From contig CM051456.1 of assembly GCA_028274465.1 (NCBI GenBank), forward strand, positions 71,844,753 to 71,908,752: a stretch of DNA of 64,000 nucleotides, read 5' to 3'. Both the position numbers and the translations under genes were made by a program. Below, piece by piece: positions 46,611-56,395 of this stretch (positions are counted from its first letter, which is position 1; every line of letters starts with the position of its first letter). Below the pieces are notes generated by a model. That model was not told where the DNA came from, ran no database searches, and saw only the letters and a list, made by a program, of their open reading frames with translations. Source of the DNA: Plantago ovata (Eukaryota > Streptophyta > Magnoliopsida > Lamiales > Plantaginaceae).

Positions 46611-47418
46611 ATGTAAAATACATGGTATTTAAACATGCATTGTCAAACAATAGCATATAGAGCATATGAAACAAGTAGTAGCCTATGTGGATGACAAAAG
46701 ACTTCATAATTTCATTATGAAAATTATAATCCCATACTTATAATCTCTATGAAATAATTGAAAATTTGGACTAGATTGAATAATCGAAAATTTTATTGAC
46801 CAAGTAGCAATTTTCGAAAATCCGAAGGACTTAATTGTAATTTTAAAAACCTTAGAGGTGTTAAATCTAAAATTCAAAAGTAGGAGGACTAATTTGCAAT
46901 AAACAATAAATTGATAAATTTCAAATAAGTCCTTCAACTTTATACTAATTAAATTTAACCCCTCTAGTTTAAAACAATTACAATTAAATCATATTTATAT
47001 TCCAAATATAAAATTCAATCCTCAAAACTTTCAAAAATTCGATTTTGGGTCCAACCCGAAAATATAGTTTTTTTTTTTTTTTTGAAAACGTGGTACGGGA
47101 CCTAGTAGTCCCGTCCCCCCGGTGCCCGTGGCACGCGGGTACCGGCGCCGCGGTCCCGGGTGACCGGCGCCTCGGGTGCAGGTGTCGGGCGCCTGCGTCC
47201 GCAGGATGCCCGCGGCACACGGGCGCCTAGCGCCCGTGCCGCGGGCACGGCGCCTGCAGCGCCGCCGCCTGCGTCGCGCAGGCGGCCCGGCCCAGGAAAT
47301 ATATATATTAAATTTTTTTTTTTGAAAAAATATAAATTCTAAATTTATGTAAAAAATAAAACTTTTGAAAATCGAATTTATCATAGAATCAATTGCATCC
47401 ACATATCTACAAAATCAT

Positions 47419-47515
<97 letters not shown>

Positions 47516-47535
47516 GTATATACGTAATCAATTAA
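46611..47535 (-). other. Copia leader: AT-rich DNA with a GC island and an (AT)n run
   Basis: No coding sequence. It holds a very GC-rich stretch at 47093-47297 (many GCGCC, CCGCGG and GGGCGC palindromes) between poly(T)-like runs, and (AT)n at about 47425-47513, close to the primer site. Confidence 0.7.
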
Positions 47536-47551
47536 CCTGGCTCTGATACCA
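47536..47551 (-). other. Primer-binding site of the Copia element
   Basis: TGGTATCAGAGCCAGG on the minus strand, complementary to the initiator tRNA-Met 3' end, one base from the right LTR. Confidence 0.9.
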
Positions 47552-47552
47552 C

Positions 47553-49522
47553 TATAAGAAAATATGGTCAGAGTAACCCCTAGGGTACGCAGCGGAATTT
47601 CAAAATTTTCTTAACATACATGTTAATTGATTATGCATATGTCGTATATATATAAACACGTCAATTAGAAGACTAACCTTACTTCCAAAGCAACTTCCAA
47701 GTCTTCGTAATATTCCGGTGTATCTTCTCCTTCGTCGAAGTTGAAGATATCTACAATACTCTGTATATCTGCAAGACAATAAGAGTTAGTTTCCAGCTCC
47801 TAGAACCTCAACCTTCGTATCCACGGATGAACAACGTATCAGAAGAATGCTAGGATATTCTTTGTGTGACCAAGAAGACGGGGCGGCAATTCCTCCGGTG
47901 GTGGCGCGCGCGCGGGTGGCTAAGAGGAGGGGAGAGTTTTTATTTTCTCTAAGAAAACTGGGTAGAATGACTGTGAAAGTCTCTGTAAAAAACTCTCTAA
48001 TAGTCTACTATATATAGTAGTCTATAGAAGCCTAAAACATAAGCAATTAGACTTCGTAAAGGAATAAGAATCTAATTCTTATCGCACAAGGAAACCAATA
48101 TCAAGTCTAGATTCATTCCCAATCAAATTAAAACTCAATCAGGAAAATCTAACTTATCCCTTGGACTTCTAATAGAGGAAGGAGTCGAACTCCTTCCCCT
48201 ACCCAGCTCCTGCGTGCGCGCGCGCTTCCTAGGGACAGTAGGTGGGTCCCAATTTTGGGACCCACTTATAGTTCTGAGGCAATTCAAACTCCAAGTAGAT
48301 TTTGCCCAAGTGCATATGTTAATTCTAAATTAACATATCCTTTCTAATCAAATCTCCATTATATTTCCAAAATATAATCTTTAATTGTATTTACATAAAA
48401 TACAATTAATTAACCAATTCAATTAATAATTATATTTTCTGATAGACTGAATCACCACATAGTGTGACCCATAGGGCCTCACCGTATTAAGCAAGTCCTA
48501 GAATAGGCAACATGGAATTCCTAGACGGTTCCATTTGCAATATTAATACGTGAGGACGTTTGAGAGGTTTCTCAAAGCTAACCCTTTCGTTGCGAAGCCT
48601 GTTGCGCTCAACGCGGCGATGGTAACGTCCCTTCATCTGACATGCTCGAATGTATCTAGGATCGATGAAGTGTCTATCCCAATAATACATCCACGGGCGT
48701 CTCAGGGAGTTGCTTGGTTAAGATATACTTATGACCATCATAATATATCATTTGCACTGGCCAGTGACTTTACCAACACAACTATGCAGACTATGAGCAG
48801 TGCTCTCCTGTGCTACACTTGAGAGATGAATCCTTAACAGAATCACTTATCACCCCCATTTGTATTTAGCCATAATCCTGGATCGTGTCTTAGGTCAGCT
48901 GCTTATTCAGAGATGACATCGACGGGTCCACCAAGGATATGGGGCAACAAATGTGATGATAAAGTCCTGTAAGTACAAAGGACGAATGGCATCACTTCGA
49001 CAACTCACCGGTTCCCATAGACACTTCGGTGTAGAGTATACATCGATGGGAGTGTCCGGTGGGTACTTCCATTGTTCGATAAAGCTTCTTCGAACAACTA
49101 TGCACAGTTATGGGAACGTTCCTTGATTGTCCAACAATCCGTTCCGTGGCCGTGGGATCGACTCACACTTGCTCCAACAAGTATAACCTCCATGCCTACT
49201 AGTCTTGTCTGGTTCATTCAGACCCCCACATCCGAGATGAACCTCGACTAGGGAGAGTTTGGGATAGATGATAACTCACATAGCTCCCACTATCTATGTG
49301 ATTGGTCATCTATCCGATGGGACATGTTTAATATCAATACAAACAGTAATAAAGATATGACATGCTGCAGCCTGGTGTAATATAAATATGAAAGCGATAC
49401 TCAACAGTAAAATGCAACAAGTATATATTATATTACGTTGACCTGTGTAATAGTATATATATGTCCTCTATAAGGGCACCATGCCCTTAGTAAGGACTGT
49501 CTCTAGGACATATACACTATCA
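47553..49522 (-). repeat. 5' LTR of the Copia element (right, 1970 bp)
   Basis: Matches the left LTR; its plus-strand start is TATAAG where the left has TGTAAG. It is shorter mainly through a deletion near 48428-48435. Confidence 0.93.
48550..48822 (+). other. 90-codon ORF kept in both Copia LTRs (right copy)
   Basis: Codons starting MRTFERFLKANPF are open in both LTRs (the left copy is 40716-40988, with one residue difference). It is antisense to the element and matches no family I know. Since the two LTRs are recent copies, its preservation is weak evidence for function. Confidence 0.2.
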
Positions 49523-49527
49523 ATTTG

Positions 49528-49814
49528 AGCATAAGGCTATTGTGCAATTGGCGGATGGATCCTTTGTGAGACCCGAAGGCGTTGTGAAGAACGTATTGGT
49601 AAAGATTGGTGAAGCTTCCGTGTACACCAATTTTGCCTCTACACCTGGAATGGGGGATGTTGTTCTCTTGGGGCGAACGTTCTTGACTAAACTACGCTCC
49701 GTGATAGACATCTACCGAAGTACTTGCACCATTGAGGTGAATGGCAAGCGACATGTGTTGCGAGCCATATCTGATCCACTTGATCACTTCAATGCTTCTC
49801 ACACCATTAACTAA
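49528..49814 (+). pseudogene. C-terminal part of the Gypsy protease
   Basis: It continues the protease after the Copia insertion, with QLADGSFVRPEGVVKNVLVKI and GDVVLLGRTFLTKLRSVIDI, the flap-to-C-terminal portion of a retropepsin. The frame ends at 49812 and no polymerase follows, so this is where the coding region of the gag-protease unit stops. Confidence 0.8.
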
Positions 49815-50158
49815 TGTGGTCTTGCTGTCTATGTTCATTCTTATTCACAGGTTCGTGGCATGAGGAGAAGATCCATGAAGGGGAAGTCTAGTACCCTCAA
49901 GAACAAGAGCTAGGCGCAAGGAGTCGAGTCAAAGACTATAAACTATGGCGCTATCTGGGAGGCAACCCGGAGTTTTTATCGCTTTTTTACTGCTTTATTG
50001 CATGCATCCATACATGAACAATTTGCTTTTCTTATGTGAATTTGTTCGTTTCTGTGTCGTTTGTGCTTATGTTTATGTTTGAGTGAACTTTTTCGAGTGT
50101 TTATCATGAGTAGAAGGGGTTTTCGGGGATAAAAACCGCATTTTTTCGAAAAATTCGT
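49815..50158 (+). other. Gypsy non-coding region after protease
   Basis: It includes GGGAGGCAACCCGG (about 49958-49971), a word I recognise from Athila-type elements. No ORF of note. Confidence 0.5.
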
Positions 50159-50169
50159 CTTCCCACCTC

Positions 50170-50257
50170 TGGGGGTGGGGGGCTATTCACCCCACATGTG
50201 GGGCGACTCGCCCCGCACGGGGCAAATCGCCCCACACACGGGGCGACTCGCCCCGTG
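50170..50257 (+). promoter_or_regulatory. Second palindrome array, upstream of the Gypsy 3' ORF
   Basis: Palindromes of the same family as in U3: TGGGGCGACTCGCCCC (about 50199-50214), a weaker GGGGCAAATCGCCCC, and CACGGGGCGACTCGCCCCGTG (50237-50257), which has perfect 10-bp arms. They lie about 230 bp before a predicted splice donor. Confidence 0.8.
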
Positions 50258-50487
50258 GTTCCAGCAGGAAGAAAAACGGGGGTCACCCCCCATTTTCCTC
50301 CATTCTCCATCTCTTTCACCTTCTTACTCCTAAAAATCCCAAAAATTCAAAATTTCTTCAATCCTTCATAAAATCTTCAATTTTCCACGAAATTGTGTGT
50401 TCTTTAGCTTCAATTGAAGCCCATTACGTGCTCTTTCTTTTCATCAGAACAAATTTCTTCCTAGTTCATTCATTCTTCGGATTTGAG

Positions 50488-51030
50488 GTAATCTCACATG
50501 AACCCTAATTTTTCAAATTTGGGGTTTTTTTGATTTATGCTTCAATTAAGCTTATATGATGTATGGGTTGATGATTTGTGTGATTAGAAACGTTATTCAC
50601 TATCAATTGCATGTTCAATTATGCTTGGTTTGTTGGATTGAGAATTTTGCCTACTAGATATCTATGTCTTAAGATGCAATGTTTCTTTTCCTTCCATTCC
50701 ATGTTTAAACTTGTGTTTGTTGATGTGATAATGATGGGCATGATGGTAGAATGCATGATTGGTGAAGTTGAGGATTTGTGATGCTAGATTTTTTGCTACT
50801 ATGGTATGAATTGAGCCTTATGATTTATGGCTATTTGTTGTCTAGCAAGAGCATAATGTGATATGTGCATGTAGAAGTTACATTGATATGTTGCATGTTG
50901 AAATAGCTAGACTAGACATGGAGGTTTTTAGGAGGTCGATTGTTGTAGATATCACTCGTATGTTCACTCTTGCATTTGCATATGCATAAATTTGTTTTGT
51001 GTCATACAAGATACTAATTGCTGTTTGTAG
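50488..51030 (+). other. Predicted intron before the Gypsy 3' ORF
   Basis: The donor GAG|GTAATC (50488) and acceptor TGCTGTTTGTAG (ending 51030) are 5 bp from the ATG at 51036. The related copy on the other strand keeps both the donor-side text and the acceptor GCTGTTTGTAG (60909-60900), which supports a real, conserved intron. Confidence 0.55.
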
Positions 51031-51035
51031 GAATC

Positions 51036-51869
51036 ATGGCTCCACGAGACAAGAAGAAAGCTGACTCAAGCAAGAAGGGTAAGGGGGCAGCATCAAGCTC
51101 CCAACCTTCCCACGAGCTGTTCGAGTTGTCTCTAGCCGCAATAGATGTCCGACAGAGGCTCGAAGCGGAGCTATCTCAAGGTGGGCGATCGATTATACCG
51201 GACAGAAGGATAGACATTCCGGATGAATTAGCTCACACGGCGGGGTACAGGACGCTCTCCCGTCTGGCAAGGAAAAGGAATTGGGGTTGGTATACTTCCA
51301 ACCGATTCAAGGGGTACGATACGAGCCTCCTCCATGAATTCTATGCTGGATACACCGATCTTGAGGAAAAGGAGGGGGTACTCGTTCGAGGCATAATTGT
51401 GCCATGGACGTCGACCTCAATTTCTGCATTCATCCATCTTGGGGAACGGGAGTTCACCGGAAGCAACCATTCCTACGAGTATTCAAGGGCCACTAGGGGG
51501 ATCGGAAGTGCCATCACATATGTGATTTGCAATAAGGAATATAGGTATCCAGATACCGGAGCACAACCTGTCCGGATCCATCAGAGTGACCTTAGCATCG
51601 AGGCTAAGGTGGTCATGAAATTCTGCATTTTCAACTTGATCCCTAGAAAGAATGACACGTGGATACAGCCGAATTATGCCGAGCTCCTCTACTGCTTGAT
51701 AGGCAAGCATCGAATAGACATCGGTCAAATCATGTATGCCGAATATGAGCGCCATTGGGAGAAGAAGAAGAAGCCCTTCATTTTTCCGAGCTTCATCACA
51801 GCATATTGCAAATATTACGGGGTCGAGGACATTGATGAGGGGGACTGCCCTTTCCCCTTCAACTATTGA
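51036..51869 (+). CDS. Putative plant transposon protein-type ORF of the Gypsy element
   Basis: 277 aa from ATG 51036, directly after the predicted intron. Lys/Ser-rich N-terminus, then a domain I recognise as the putative plant transposon protein domain (LLHEFYAGYTDLEEKEGVLV, RGIIVPWTSTSISAFI, and KPFIFPSFITAYCKYYGV near the end). Function unknown; such ORFs often lie near 3' ends of Gypsy-type elements. The last 50 codons are repeated in a downstream tandem copy, and a stop after PFPFNY ends it, so it may be shortened. Confidence 0.65.
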   Translation: MAPRDKKKADSSKKGKGAASSSQPSHELFELSLAAIDVRQRLEAELSQGGRSIIPDRRIDIPDELAHTAGYRTLSRLARKRNWGWYTSNRFKGYDTSLLHEFYAGYTDLEEKEGVLVRGIIVPWTSTSISAFIHLGEREFTGSNHSYEYSRATRGIGSAITYVICNKEYRYPDTGAQPVRIHQSDLSIEAKVVMKFCIFNLIPRKNDTWIQPNYAELLYCLIGKHRIDIGQIMYAEYERHWEKKKKPFIFPSFITAYCKYYGVEDIDEGDCPFPFNY

Positions 51870-52070
51870 TGTGCAGCTAATTATGTATCAAATGAAGAAC
51901 CCAATAGACATCGGTCAGATCATGTATGCCGAATATGAGCGCCATTGGGAGAAGAAGAAGAAGCCCTTCATTTTTCCGAGCTTCATCACAGCATATTGCA
52001 AATATTACGGGGTCGAGGACATTGATGAGGGGGACTGCCCTTTCCCCTTCAACTATTGATGTGCAGCTAA
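51713..52070 (+). repeat. 168-bp tandem duplication at the end of the Gypsy 3' ORF
   Basis: 51713-51880 and 51903-52070 (both from AATAGACATCGGTC to GATGTGCAGCTAA) differ by only one or two bases and are separated by 22 bp. The second copy abuts the truncated LTR. Confidence 0.95.
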
Positions 52071-52072
52071 CT

Positions 52073-52220
52073 ATTAGATAAAGCTAATTATAGTCCCTAG
52101 AGATCGACACTCGAGGTTATTTTACTGCTACACTACGGTTTTCGTTGTAGTTGTGAATTGCCTTTGGCTAAATACAAATTTATTTGATTAATTAGAATCT
52201 GACAAATTCCCGGTTCATCA
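52073..52220 (+). repeat. Truncated 3' LTR of the Gypsy element
   Basis: Only the last ~148 bp of the 1191-bp LTR remain, matching about 37563-37712. The missing part includes U3 and the TATA box. Confidence 0.9.
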
Positions 52221-52225
52221 AGGCC

Positions 52226-53297
52226 CTTGAAGAAACTTAATGAAAACCATGATCAGTCCAGGAGTTTGCACTTGAGGTCAGAGTCAGGTGGAGGTATATA
52301 TGAGGTGGAGGATTACAACTTCACTTTTGTGGTGAACATGAACACTAGAAGCTGCAACTGTAACAGATGGGATTTGACAGGGATCCCATGCAGACATGCA
52401 TGGGTAGTCATCAATTATAACAGGGAGGATGCTACTCTATATTGTAGTCCTAATCACACAACAACTGCTTACATAAGGGCCTATGACATTACCATTGAAC
52501 CAGTCCCTGACCACAGGTTATGGCCTAGAAATTTGACACCTCTAGAGTGCTCTCCACCAATCATTGAGAAAAAGATTGGCAGACCAAAGGTTGTTAGGAT
52601 TAGACATCCAGCTGAGGCAAAAAAGAGTAAGGTTCCCTTGCACCTGCAGAGAAAACCACCAAAGTGTAGTGACTGTGGAGGAATTAGGCATAACTGTGTA
52701 TCTTGTCCAAAAAATGTGAGCTTTTTAACCTTTCATAGTCTCTCTATTGTCTTGTTTACATTTACTTACATAGGGTTTATGTTTCAGACAAAGAAGAAAA
52801 CTAGGAAACCTAGGGGCCCAAAGAAGAATACAGCACCAGAAACTGCTGCAAAACCTCCACCAAAAGCTCCCAAGAATGCTAAAAATGCCTAAAAAACTGG
52901 AGGAAAAGCAGCCCAAGCTGGAAGAAAAGGAAAAGCAGGCCAAGCTGGAGGAAAAGCTACAAAAACTAATGTAAGTAAATTCTGTGATGATGATTATACT
53001 GCATGTGATGATGATGATTCTCTTATGATGATAATTCTAGGGCCCCCTAATTCTATGATTATTTTGTCATGTTGATTAGTATGTGATGTTGGTGTTACTG
53101 TGATGATGTTGATGATTGTGTGTTTGTGGTTTTTTGGCCTGTAAATTGATGGTGAGCATGTTGTGTGTGTGTTGTAGGATGCTTCTACTTGTCAGAACAA
53201 CAAGAAGAGGAAGAGGGGTCAGGGGGAAGCTTCAACTAGTGAGGTTGCAGGCAGAACTACAAGGGCTAGGGCCAGTAAGGCCAATAAGAAGGCTTAG
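52226..53297 (+). pseudogene. MuDR-family transposase, 3' part with SWIM zinc finger
   Basis: The frame resumes with LKKLNENHDQSRS directly after the AGGCC duplication, joining MPRP on the other side. The SWIM motif CNCNRWDLTGIPCRHAW is at about 52350-52400. A basic tail follows with CSDCGGIRHNCVSC (52665-52710), an intron (52717 to about 52788), Lys/Pro/Ala-rich repeats, and a last exon to the stop at 53295. A TAA at 52889 interrupts the tail. Together with the 5' part this would be a full-length MuDR transposase gene before decay. Confidence 0.85.
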
Positions 53298-53595
53298 ACT
53301 GTGTTAGATGTGTTTTGTCATGTTCTTTTGGTCATAAAACTGTCATGTTGGTTTAGTACTTTATAACTTGTGAAGCCTTCTTACTATTAGGATCTTTTGA
53401 AGACCATTGTGTCTTGTGAAACCTTATAACTGCTATGCTTAATTGGCTTGTGATGCCTTGAACTACTGTAATTTACTTCTCTAGTGTTATGCATGAATGG
53501 AAACTGACTTTAATTATCATTATACTAGAATGATTTACATATTTGCACACAAAGGTAAATAGCCAACAACAACAAATTTAAGCAAACTAGTGCCC

Positions 53596-53940
53596 TTATA
53601 ATGCTATATTTGTCATCTTTTGTTGTGTCTTTGCTAAATGTCCCGACTTTCTTTTTCCTATTTGGAGCAGATGCTTCTTCACTTCTTCCTGTTGCACACC
53701 TTCACTTCCTTGCATTACTTCTTGATGATCAAATCGTGGAACAAATTCAAATAGAAGTGTAGGTTCCATGATATCCCCACGACGTTGCATTGGCACACTT
53801 TCTTGCTCACTAGCCCATTCCGACCATCCATGAATAGAACATTTCCAGTAAAATCTCCCCATATCAGCAACAGCTAGCAACATACGCCTTCGACATCTTT
53901 CATTCCTGCAAACTGGACGTAGACCACTTAAATCACTCAT
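53596..53940 (-). CDS. Small GRF-like zinc-finger ORF of the MULE (convergent)
   Basis: An uninterrupted 114-aa ORF is transcribed from the right MULE end toward the transposase gene. Residues 11-42 contain C-x4-C...GRFYWKCSIHGWSEW, a C-C-C-H variant of the GRF zinc finger; the rest is Glu/Gln/Lys-rich and may form a coiled coil. TATTTATA on the minus strand (about 54021-54028) lies some 85 bases upstream of the ATG. The two MULE genes converge with about 300 bp between stops, as mudrA and mudrB do in maize MuDR, though mudrB is not known to me as a GRF protein. It is intact although the transposase is broken. Possible role: DNA or RNA binding that assists transposition (inference). Confidence 0.6.
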   Translation of the reverse strand: MSDLSGLRPVCRNERCRRRMLLAVADMGRFYWKCSIHGWSEWASEQESVPMQRRGDIMEPTLLFEFVPRFDHQEVMQGSEGVQQEEVKKHLLQIGKRKSGHLAKTQQKMTNIAL

Positions 53941-54020
53941 TTACAATGGTGTAGGATAATCTATATGAGAAAGATGATGAAAAAACGCAAATGGAGTAGG
54001 AAAAACAGAGATTTAAGGGG

Positions 54021-54028
54021 TATAAATA
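54021..54028 (-). promoter_or_regulatory. Candidate TATA box of the convergent MULE ORF
   Basis: GCTATTTATACCCC on the minus strand, about 300 bp inside the right MULE end and 85 bases before the ATG at 53940. Motif only. Confidence 0.4.
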
Positions 54029-54232
54029 GCCAAAAAATTAAATTCCAACGGCTAGTTTCTGCTATGCAACGGCTATATTATTATTACATTTAACTACCTC
54101 ACTAGATTATAAAATTACATCCAGGCCCACATGTGCCGTGCACGTGCGAAGGAAGCTTGTTTGGATGTTGAGAAAATCTGATTTTGGACGGAGGCTTAAT
54201 TCGGGGAAAGTCAAGAGCGTGGGGCTCGATGT

Positions 54233-54332
54233 AATTGATTTGATCTAAGGAGGAAACATATGTAATTGTTCATCTAACAAGGGAAGATATGTAATAAGCT
54301 AATCTAACGAGGGAGGTAGATGTAATTCACCC
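54233..54332 (-). repeat. Right terminal inverted repeat of the MULE
   Basis: On the minus strand it begins GGGTGAATTACATC and continues CTCGTTAGATTAGC. It contains repeated ATTACAT and TTAGAT words, and adjoins the 9-bp duplication at 54333. Confidence 0.8.
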
Positions 54333-54341
54333 TAATTTTAT

Positions 54342-54814
54342 TTGATAGTGTTATATTAACATTGTATATAAATTTGGGATAGTGAATAAAATGTCAAATC
54401 ACATTTAAGGACAACTTTATACAAGTCTGTTGCATTGAGGCTGTCCTTTTTTTTCAATATATAATCTGGTTTAGTTAGTATGAAGGTGGGTTTTATTTTG
54501 GCTTCAAAACATGGAAACAGGTTCATTTAGCTAGCAATTGCTATAACCGACTCCATTAAGTATTGTCAGTACTAGCAATAACTTTCACGTGACCGGATCT
54601 AGTTTTTACATGTCCATTTCAAAAAATTTACCTAACCTAATTTACCCACAATTTTTACCTCCACAACTCTCAAGCTATGACCCACCTGAGATGTATTCTT
54701 TACTTTACCATTATTTGCCACATCTCTCTTGACCAATTCAAAATTCAAACTCGCAATTCATTCAAATTCCCCAAAAAAAAATTAGGACAAAGAGGCGAAA
54801 GCGGCAGCAAAGTC
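54342..54814. other. Intergenic, right flank of the MULE
   Basis: The first ~80 bp (GATAGTGTTATATTAACATTG ... GGGATAGTGAATAAAATGTC) read like the other half of the MITE-like sequence left of the MULE. The rest shows nothing recognisable. Confidence 0.4.
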
Positions 54815-56395
54815 ATGGAAGATTTCGACAAACCTCAAGCTCCATCAAATCTACAACTGGTGTGTAAGAGTCGATCATCAACCGTCCAGATTCGTGCTAC
54901 TGAGGCTTCAACATTTGATTCATTCAAACAGATAATCAAAGGTACCATCCTATATTACAAAAGTCATTTTTCCAGAATTTATGATTATTGACCTTGCGCC
55001 TTTAATCTGTAAGTTTCTCAATGGCTTCATTATGGTATTATTAGTGACGATTCAGTATTTTGTTTGTGGCACGTTTGATAAATTAGTGATTTCGCATATT
55101 TTGTTTTTCGGTTCCCTTTTGCTTGTAAATGCCTGTCATATGTGGGTTAGAACTTTCTGATGATTATACGTTCTGTTAATATGTTATCTACTTGCATTGC
55201 CATTTGTTTTGTATAGCCATTGCATTTCTCTTATGAAACTGTTTCTCCCTTTTATGAATCACATAACTCAACCCCAGTTTTGAAGCAACTGTCAATGGTT
55301 TCTATTTTGAGATAAATAATGCAGACAATTGTTCATTAAACAACCAATCAGATTTCCAGAACATGTTGCTACTGGCTAGATGTCTAAGCCTTGATGAAAT
55401 CATTATTACTATGGGTGATCCAAATAAGCAGCCTACAAAAAAAAAAAAAAAAAAAAAAACCCTTCACACATTGATGACTATTACAGACAATCCAAAACCA
55501 TATTTGCTAGTGAAAAGAAACCCCATTATTTTGACCTCAATCTGGAGCTTGTTAATGAACCGAATCTACCAGACACAAATCAACATCAACCCTCAACCCC
55601 GCTTAAAAACACAAACCCTGCGGAGTTGAATGACAAGTCACCTCCACGAAAACACCAGTCAAGTGTTTTACATTTAAGGATAGAGTTCTCAAGGATTGTT
55701 CTTGGCCTGCAAAGCCGACCAAAAAAAGGAAACATGAAATTGCACGAGAAACAGAAATGTCTGATGATCCATATTCACCACCCAGGAAATTCCCAGAAAT
55801 GCCAAACTTAACAAGCAGGTCTCGGCCCAAAACAAAGCATAAGCTTGTGCACCAGAAACAGGAACGCGGAGAGTACTACCCCAGTGCCACTACATCTATA
55901 CCTATATTTGATTTCAACCCGGATCAGGAAGCACCAGTCTTGCGTGCCAATTGGGTTAACTACATTACTGGCGTAGGTCAGGAATTTCGAGGAGGTGTTG
56001 TTGAGTTCCGAGATAAGCTGGTTAAGTACTCGGTAAAATTCAGGTTCAAATATTTCAAGAATGACGCAACATATGTTAGAGTATACTGTGCGAGGGCTTC
56101 TGTTGACAGCTGCCAATGGCATGTTCGTGGTGCTAAACATGGTGTTGCAAAGGTTTTTATCATAAAAAAAAGGCGAACCTTGTCCATACTTGCAAGCTGG
56201 CCATGTTGAGGGATGATTGTAAGCGCATGGGCCAAAGAACTCTTGGGAACATTATTGTGGATATGGTAAAAGCTCACCCAGCCATGACTGCTATTGAAGT
56301 AAAAAATGAGATATTTGACCATTGGGGTTTTGTGATCCGCTATGAAACAATTTGGCGTTCTGTGGAAGTTGCAAGGGCAACTTTGTATGGTGGGT
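54815..56395 (+). pseudogene. MuDR/MUSTANG-like transposase gene, truncated
   Basis: Possible first exon 54815-54941 (MEDFDKPQAPSNLQ...), followed by poorly defined middle coding around 55500-55680. A clear MuDR-type segment spans 55757-56395: VGQEFRGGVVEFRDKLVKY, a DNA-binding region with C..C..QWHV, then HTCKLAMLRDDCKRMG and GNIIVDMVKAHPAMT. An A8 run at 56163-56170 shifts the frame (an extra A by comparison with the family pattern FxIKK-A). The gene stops abruptly at 56395 where an LTR begins, so the catalytic core is missing. A domesticated MUSTANG-type origin is possible but not shown. Confidence 0.6.

Larger units (their letters stand above)
39617..49522 (-). mobile_element. Copia retrotransposon nested in the Gypsy element
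   Basis: The LTRs at 39617-41688 and 47553-49522 are near-identical. ATTTG flanks it on both sides (39612-39616, 49523-49527). Genes run on the minus strand, so the right LTR is the 5' one. Next to it lies the tRNA-Met primer site TGGTATCAGAGCCAGG. Gag, protease, integrase, reverse transcriptase and RNase H follow in Copia order, with several frame breaks. Confidence 0.95.
36522..52220 (+). mobile_element. Athila/Tat-like Gypsy element, Gag-protease only, split by a Copia element
   Basis: It begins TGTTGAAC and ends GTTCATCA, with AGGCC on both sides (36517-36521, 52221-52225); deleting it restores the MULE reading frame. Order: 5' LTR, PBS-like GGCGTCGTTGCCGGGGA, gag, protease (cut by a Copia element at 39616/49528), a non-coding stretch with GGGAGGCAACCCGG, a palindrome array, a predicted intron, a 3' ORF of the putative plant transposon protein type, and a truncated 3' LTR. 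No reverse transcriptase, RNase H or integrase is present, so it would depend on another element for enzymes. Confidence 0.9.
32994..54332 (+). mobile_element. MuDR-like MULE, complete ends, with two nested retroelements
   Basis: The ends share ATTACATCTACCTCCCTC in inverted orientation (33000-33017 and its complement at 54309-54326), and both outermost trinucleotides read GGG inward. TAATTTTAT flanks the element exactly (32985-32993, 54333-54341), a 9-bp duplication as usual for Mutator. Without the Gypsy insertion it is about 5.6 kb. It carries a MuDR-type transposase gene (decayed) and a convergent small ORF at the far end, an organisation like maize MuDR with mudrA and mudrB. Confidence 0.93.

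Noticed and set aside
47031-47402. Arg/Ala/Pro-rich ORFs on both strands
   Set aside because: They are produced by the GC island composition; no domain or start context.
55603-56322. Minus-strand ORFs over the MUSTANG-like fragment
   Set aside because: Antisense to the recognisable MuDR DNA-binding segment.
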